Positions 61,859 to 64,000 of a stretch of 64,000 nt of DNA are shown here, in pieces. Source of the stretch: Limimaricola sp. (lineage in GTDB: Bacteria; Pseudomonadota; Alphaproteobacteria; Rhodobacterales; Rhodobacteraceae); assembly GCF_016125575.1 (NCBI RefSeq), contig NZ_WGLM01000005.1, forward strand, positions 434,001-498,000, given 5' to 3'. Position numbers and translations under genes: made by a program. The notes beneath the pieces are model-generated. The model did no database searches. It was given only the letters and a program-made list of their open reading frames with translations, and had not been told where the DNA came from. Each line of letters opens with the position of its first letter. The first letter of the stretch is position 1.

Positions 61859-62305
61859 ATGCCGATGCCATGGACCTATCGCCACGCCAGCCGCGAATTC
61901 GCCTCGTTCCTTGCCGATGCGCGCGAGGAAATGGAGCTTGTCAGCGACAACTCGGCCTATACGGCGGTGCAGGGTGTGCTTTTGTGCTTCCGCCGCCGCC
62001 TGACGGTGCAACAGGCGCTGGATTTCGCGGGGCTGCTGCCCAGTGTCGTCAGGGCCATCTTCGTGGCCGACTGGCAAGTCGCCCCGCCCCTGCCCTTTGC
62101 CGACCGTGCCGCGCTGACGGCCGAGGCGCAAGCGCTGCGCCCGCATCACAACCTGACGCCGGACAACTGCATCGCCGCCACGGCGCTTGCCCTGCGCCAC
62201 CATGTCGACCAGGCAGCGCTTGACGCGCTGCTAGCCACCTTCCCCGCGGGCGCGGTCGAGTTCTGGCACCTCGACGGACCGCCCCCGACCCGCAAGATGG
62301 TTTGA
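61859..62305 (+). CDS. DUF2267 domain-containing protein
   Basis: A 148-residue protein that fits DUF2267: helix SREFASFLADAREEMELVSD, then AYTAVQGVLLCFRRRLTVQQ and ALDFAGLLPSVVRAIFVADW. A second, degenerate copy may follow around residues 95-130 (NLTPDNCIAATALALRHHVD). Function unknown. No strong Shine-Dalgarno is seen; Met3 is an alternative start. 72 bp separate it from marC. Confidence 0.78.
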   Translation: MPMPWTYRHASREFASFLADAREEMELVSDNSAYTAVQGVLLCFRRRLTVQQALDFAGLLPSVVRAIFVADWQVAPPLPFADRAALTAEAQALRPHHNLTPDNCIAATALALRHHVDQAALDALLATFPAGAVEFWHLDGPPPTRKMV

Positions 62306-62376
62306 CCCCGTTCATCCTGCCCCCGGATGCGCCGGCGGCCGTTTGACAAGCGCGGCGCGGACAGTCCAGATGGCGC

Positions 62377-63024
62377 ATGGACCTTGCCGCCGTCATCAGC
62401 GCCTTCACCACGCTTTTCATCGTGATCGACCCGCCCGGTCTCGCGCCGGTCTATATCGCGCTGACCCAAGGCATGCCCGCCGCGCAGCGCCACCGCATCG
62501 GCCTGCGGGCCTGCATCACCGCGGGCGTGCTGATGCTGGCCTTCCTCTTTCTGGGCGAGGCGGTGCTGGGCTTCATCGGCATCACCATGCCCGCCTTCCG
62601 CATCGCGGGCGGCGTGCTGCTGTTTCTGACCGCGCTCGACATGCTGTTCCAGCGCCGTCAACAGCGGCGGCAGGAAAACGCCGCCGACGGCGCTGCCGAG
62701 CATCAGGACGACCCGTCGGTTTTTCCGCTGGCGATTCCGCTGATCGTCGGCCCCGGCGCGATCACCACGATCATCCTTCTGGCGGGCCACGCCCGCACCG
62801 CCACCGATTTCGCCGCGGTGGCGCTGGTGATGGCCGCCAACCTTGCCGTGGTGATGCTGACCTTCCTGGCCGCCCCCTTCGTGGAGCGGGTGCTGGGCAA
62901 GACCGGGATCAACATCGTCACCCGGGTTCTGGGGATGCTGCTGGCCGCGCTGGCGGTACAGTTCATCCTCGACGGGCTGCGCTCTTTCGGACTGGCGGGA
63001 CAGGTCCTATATCCACCCGCATGA
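62377..63024 (+). CDS. MarC-family integral membrane protein
   Basis: A 215-residue MarC/UPF0056 protein with six hydrophobic helices: VISAFTTLFIVIDPPGLAPV, ACITAGVLMLAFLFLGEAVL, then PAFRIAGGVLLFLTALDMLF, a charged loop (QRRQQRRQENAADGAAEH), and SVFPLAIPLIVGPGAITTII. The family role is not settled; the old link to multiple antibiotic resistance was withdrawn. The stop overlaps the next gene by 4 bp (ATGA). Confidence 0.93.
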   Translation: MDLAAVISAFTTLFIVIDPPGLAPVYIALTQGMPAAQRHRIGLRACITAGVLMLAFLFLGEAVLGFIGITMPAFRIAGGVLLFLTALDMLFQRRQQRRQENAADGAAEHQDDPSVFPLAIPLIVGPGAITTIILLAGHARTATDFAAVALVMAANLAVVMLTFLAAPFVERVLGKTGINIVTRVLGMLLAALAVQFILDGLRSFGLAGQVLYPPA

Positions 63025-63599
63025 CAGGCGACCAAACCGCGAACCTCCTCTACCTCGTCCTGCTCGGCGCCGCCGTGGCGGGCTGGTTTTTCGTCAACAA
63101 TCGCCACCAGATGGGCAGGGTCGCGCAATATGCCGCGGTCTGGGGCCTGATCTTCGTTGGCACAATCGCGGCCGTGGGGATGTGGGGCGACATCCAGCGT
63201 AGCGTCATGCCCCGGCAAGAGGTGCTGGACGCCGCGCGCATCGCCCTGCCGCGTCAACCGGACGGGCATTACTACGTCAACGCGCTGATCAATGGCGTGC
63301 CGATCAACTTCGTCGTCGATACAGGCGCAAGCCAGGTTGTACTGACCCAAGACGACGCGCGCCGCGCCGGTATCGACGTGGGCAGCCTGCGCTATCTCGG
63401 CTCGGCCAGCACCGCCAACGGGCAGGTGCAGACGGCAGCCGTCAAACTCGATACCGTCCAGATCGGCCAGATCCGCGACCGCGACGTGCGCGCGGTGGTC
63501 AACGCAGGTCAGATGGACGGCTCGCTTCTGGGAATGAGTTATCTTGGCCGCTTCTCGAAGATCGAGATTTCGGACGGCCAATTGATCCTGACCCGCTAG
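63021..63599 (+). CDS. Retropepsin-like aspartic protease (TIGR02281 type)
   Basis: A 192-residue membrane-anchored protein: helices at about 8-24 and 36-56, then a single retropepsin-like domain with the catalytic Asp100 in VVDTGASQVVLT and the flap-like segment LGSASTANGQVQTAAVK, ending in GMSYLGRFSKIEISDGQLIL. One Asp per chain means it should act as a dimer. Orientation and substrate are unknown. Coupled to marC by ATGA overlap. Confidence 0.9.
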   Translation: MTGDQTANLLYLVLLGAAVAGWFFVNNRHQMGRVAQYAAVWGLIFVGTIAAVGMWGDIQRSVMPRQEVLDAARIALPRQPDGHYYVNALINGVPINFVVDTGASQVVLTQDDARRAGIDVGSLRYLGSASTANGQVQTAAVKLDTVQIGQIRDRDVRAVVNAGQMDGSLLGMSYLGRFSKIEISDGQLILTR

Positions 63600-64000
63600 C
63601 GCGGCCAATCTGCCGTGTCGTGGTCGGGGTGCTGGTGGTTGCTGGCGGCGATCGCGCAGGCGGCCTCGGGCATCGACCCTTCGGTGGTGCTGGTGCTGTC
63701 CATGCGGCCCAGCTGGTCGATCTGCGGCAGACGCGCCTCCAGCCCGGCCTCGAAGGTCAGCGGAATGGTCGCCGGCCGGTCAAAGGCCGCGATACAAAGC
63801 GAGACATGCGCGCCGGCCTTGTCGTGATAGAAAAGCGGCGTGCCGCAGGCGGCGCAGAAGCCACGCTCGTACCCGTCCGAACTTTCAAACACAGCGGGCG
63901 CGCCGCGCGTCCATGTCAGGTCGGTCTTGGGCACGCCCACCAGCGCGGCAAAGAAACCGCCCACCGCCTTCTGGCACATCCGACAGTGGCAGACATGGGC
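63596..64000 (-). CDS. GFA (glutathione-dependent formaldehyde-activating) family protein, partial
   Basis: A zinc-binding GFA-domain protein, truncated by the window edge at its N-terminus. The frame is open through the edge: the last codons read HVCHCRMCQKAVGGFFAALV, carrying the CHCxxC zinc motif, and further on GFCAACGTPLFYH carries the second CxxC pair. The inner Met at 63979 would cut off the first zinc motif, so it is not the start. Substrate is unknown; few members act on formaldehyde. Overlaps the protease gene stop by 4 bp. Confidence 0.88.
   Translation of the reverse strand, partial: AHVCHCRMCQKAVGGFFAALVGVPKTDLTWTRGAPAVFESSDGYERGFCAACGTPLFYHDKAGAHVSLCIAAFDRPATIPLTFEAGLEARLPQIDQLGRMDSTSTTEGSMPEAACAIAASNHQHPDHDTADWPR

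Noticed and set aside
1-64000. tRNA, rRNA, CRISPR or mobile elements
   Set aside because: No cloverleaf TPsiC-arm pattern, regularly spaced repeats, transposase, integrase or phage gene was seen on either strand.

Overview
The window is GC-rich bacterial chromosome, densely packed, with many 1-8 bp start/stop overlaps. Gene content points to an alphaproteobacterium of the order Rhodobacterales: a CckA hybrid kinase with a CtrA-type promoter box, an aglEFGAK alpha-glucoside operon with a LacI-family regulator, a zwf-pgl-pgi operon behind a TTAGCGCTAA palindrome, stand-alone corrinoid methyltransferase and MetF-like genes, and FnrL-type sites. No rRNA, tRNA, CRISPR array, insertion sequence or prophage is visible, and no gene-free stretch exceeds 300 bp. 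Both ends cut genes: pgi on the left and a GFA-family protein on the right.

Layout. 1-2.9 kb: zwf-pgl-pgi (Entner-Doudoroff and pentose-phosphate entry). 3.0-5.6 kb: HNH nuclease, VOC protein, esterase and AlkA glycosylase. 5.5-9.6 kb: divergent cobalamin genes (cobK and cbiD left, cobA and cobB right), followed by an MFS transporter. 10.8-15.7 kb: squalene/phytoene-synthase-like protein, cimA, cysS (with a Cys-rich leader peptide in front), a DUF1697 protein and an MmcQ/YjbR protein. 15.8-19.2 kb: aminotransferase, 2TM protein, rlmE and a Ppx/GppA phosphatase. 19.4-21.8 kb: a one-carbon module of a PF13769-type protein, a MetF-like protein and a methyl-THF:corrinoid methyltransferase, possibly part of a split methionine synthase. 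21.8-34.2 kb: alpha-glucoside uptake and hydrolysis (aglEFGAK, followed by a sulfatase and an HpcH aldolase) divergent from aglR, a GH1 glycosidase and glk. 34.3-38.1 kb: cckA and rsmB. 38.2-43.2 kb: a LysR regulator divergent from dabB-dabA, a proton-coupled inorganic carbon accumulation system. 43.2-50.2 kb: [NiFe]-hydrogenase maturation genes hupK-hypABCDE, divergent from hypF across an FnrL box, without structural hydrogenase genes. 50.2-56.3 kb: a two-component system divergent from an exported flavin/PepSY redox cluster ending in apbE. 56.4-64 kb: a DbpA-type DEAD-box helicase, a very small ORF with a terminator, a TfoX-C protein, ndk, an ABC-F ATPase, a DUF2267 protein, marC, a retropepsin-like protease and a partial GFA protein.

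How the parts connect. Sugars imported and cleaved by the agl system are phosphorylated by Glk and fed through zwf-pgl-pgi. Corrinoid synthesis supports the B12-dependent methyl transfer module. The dab and hyp clusters lie side by side and suggest CO2/bicarbonate handling and H2 metabolism. The most unusual signal is a 14-codon ORF with four Cys codons directly upstream of cysS, followed by alternative RNA pairings. This looks like a cysteine-responsive attenuation leader.
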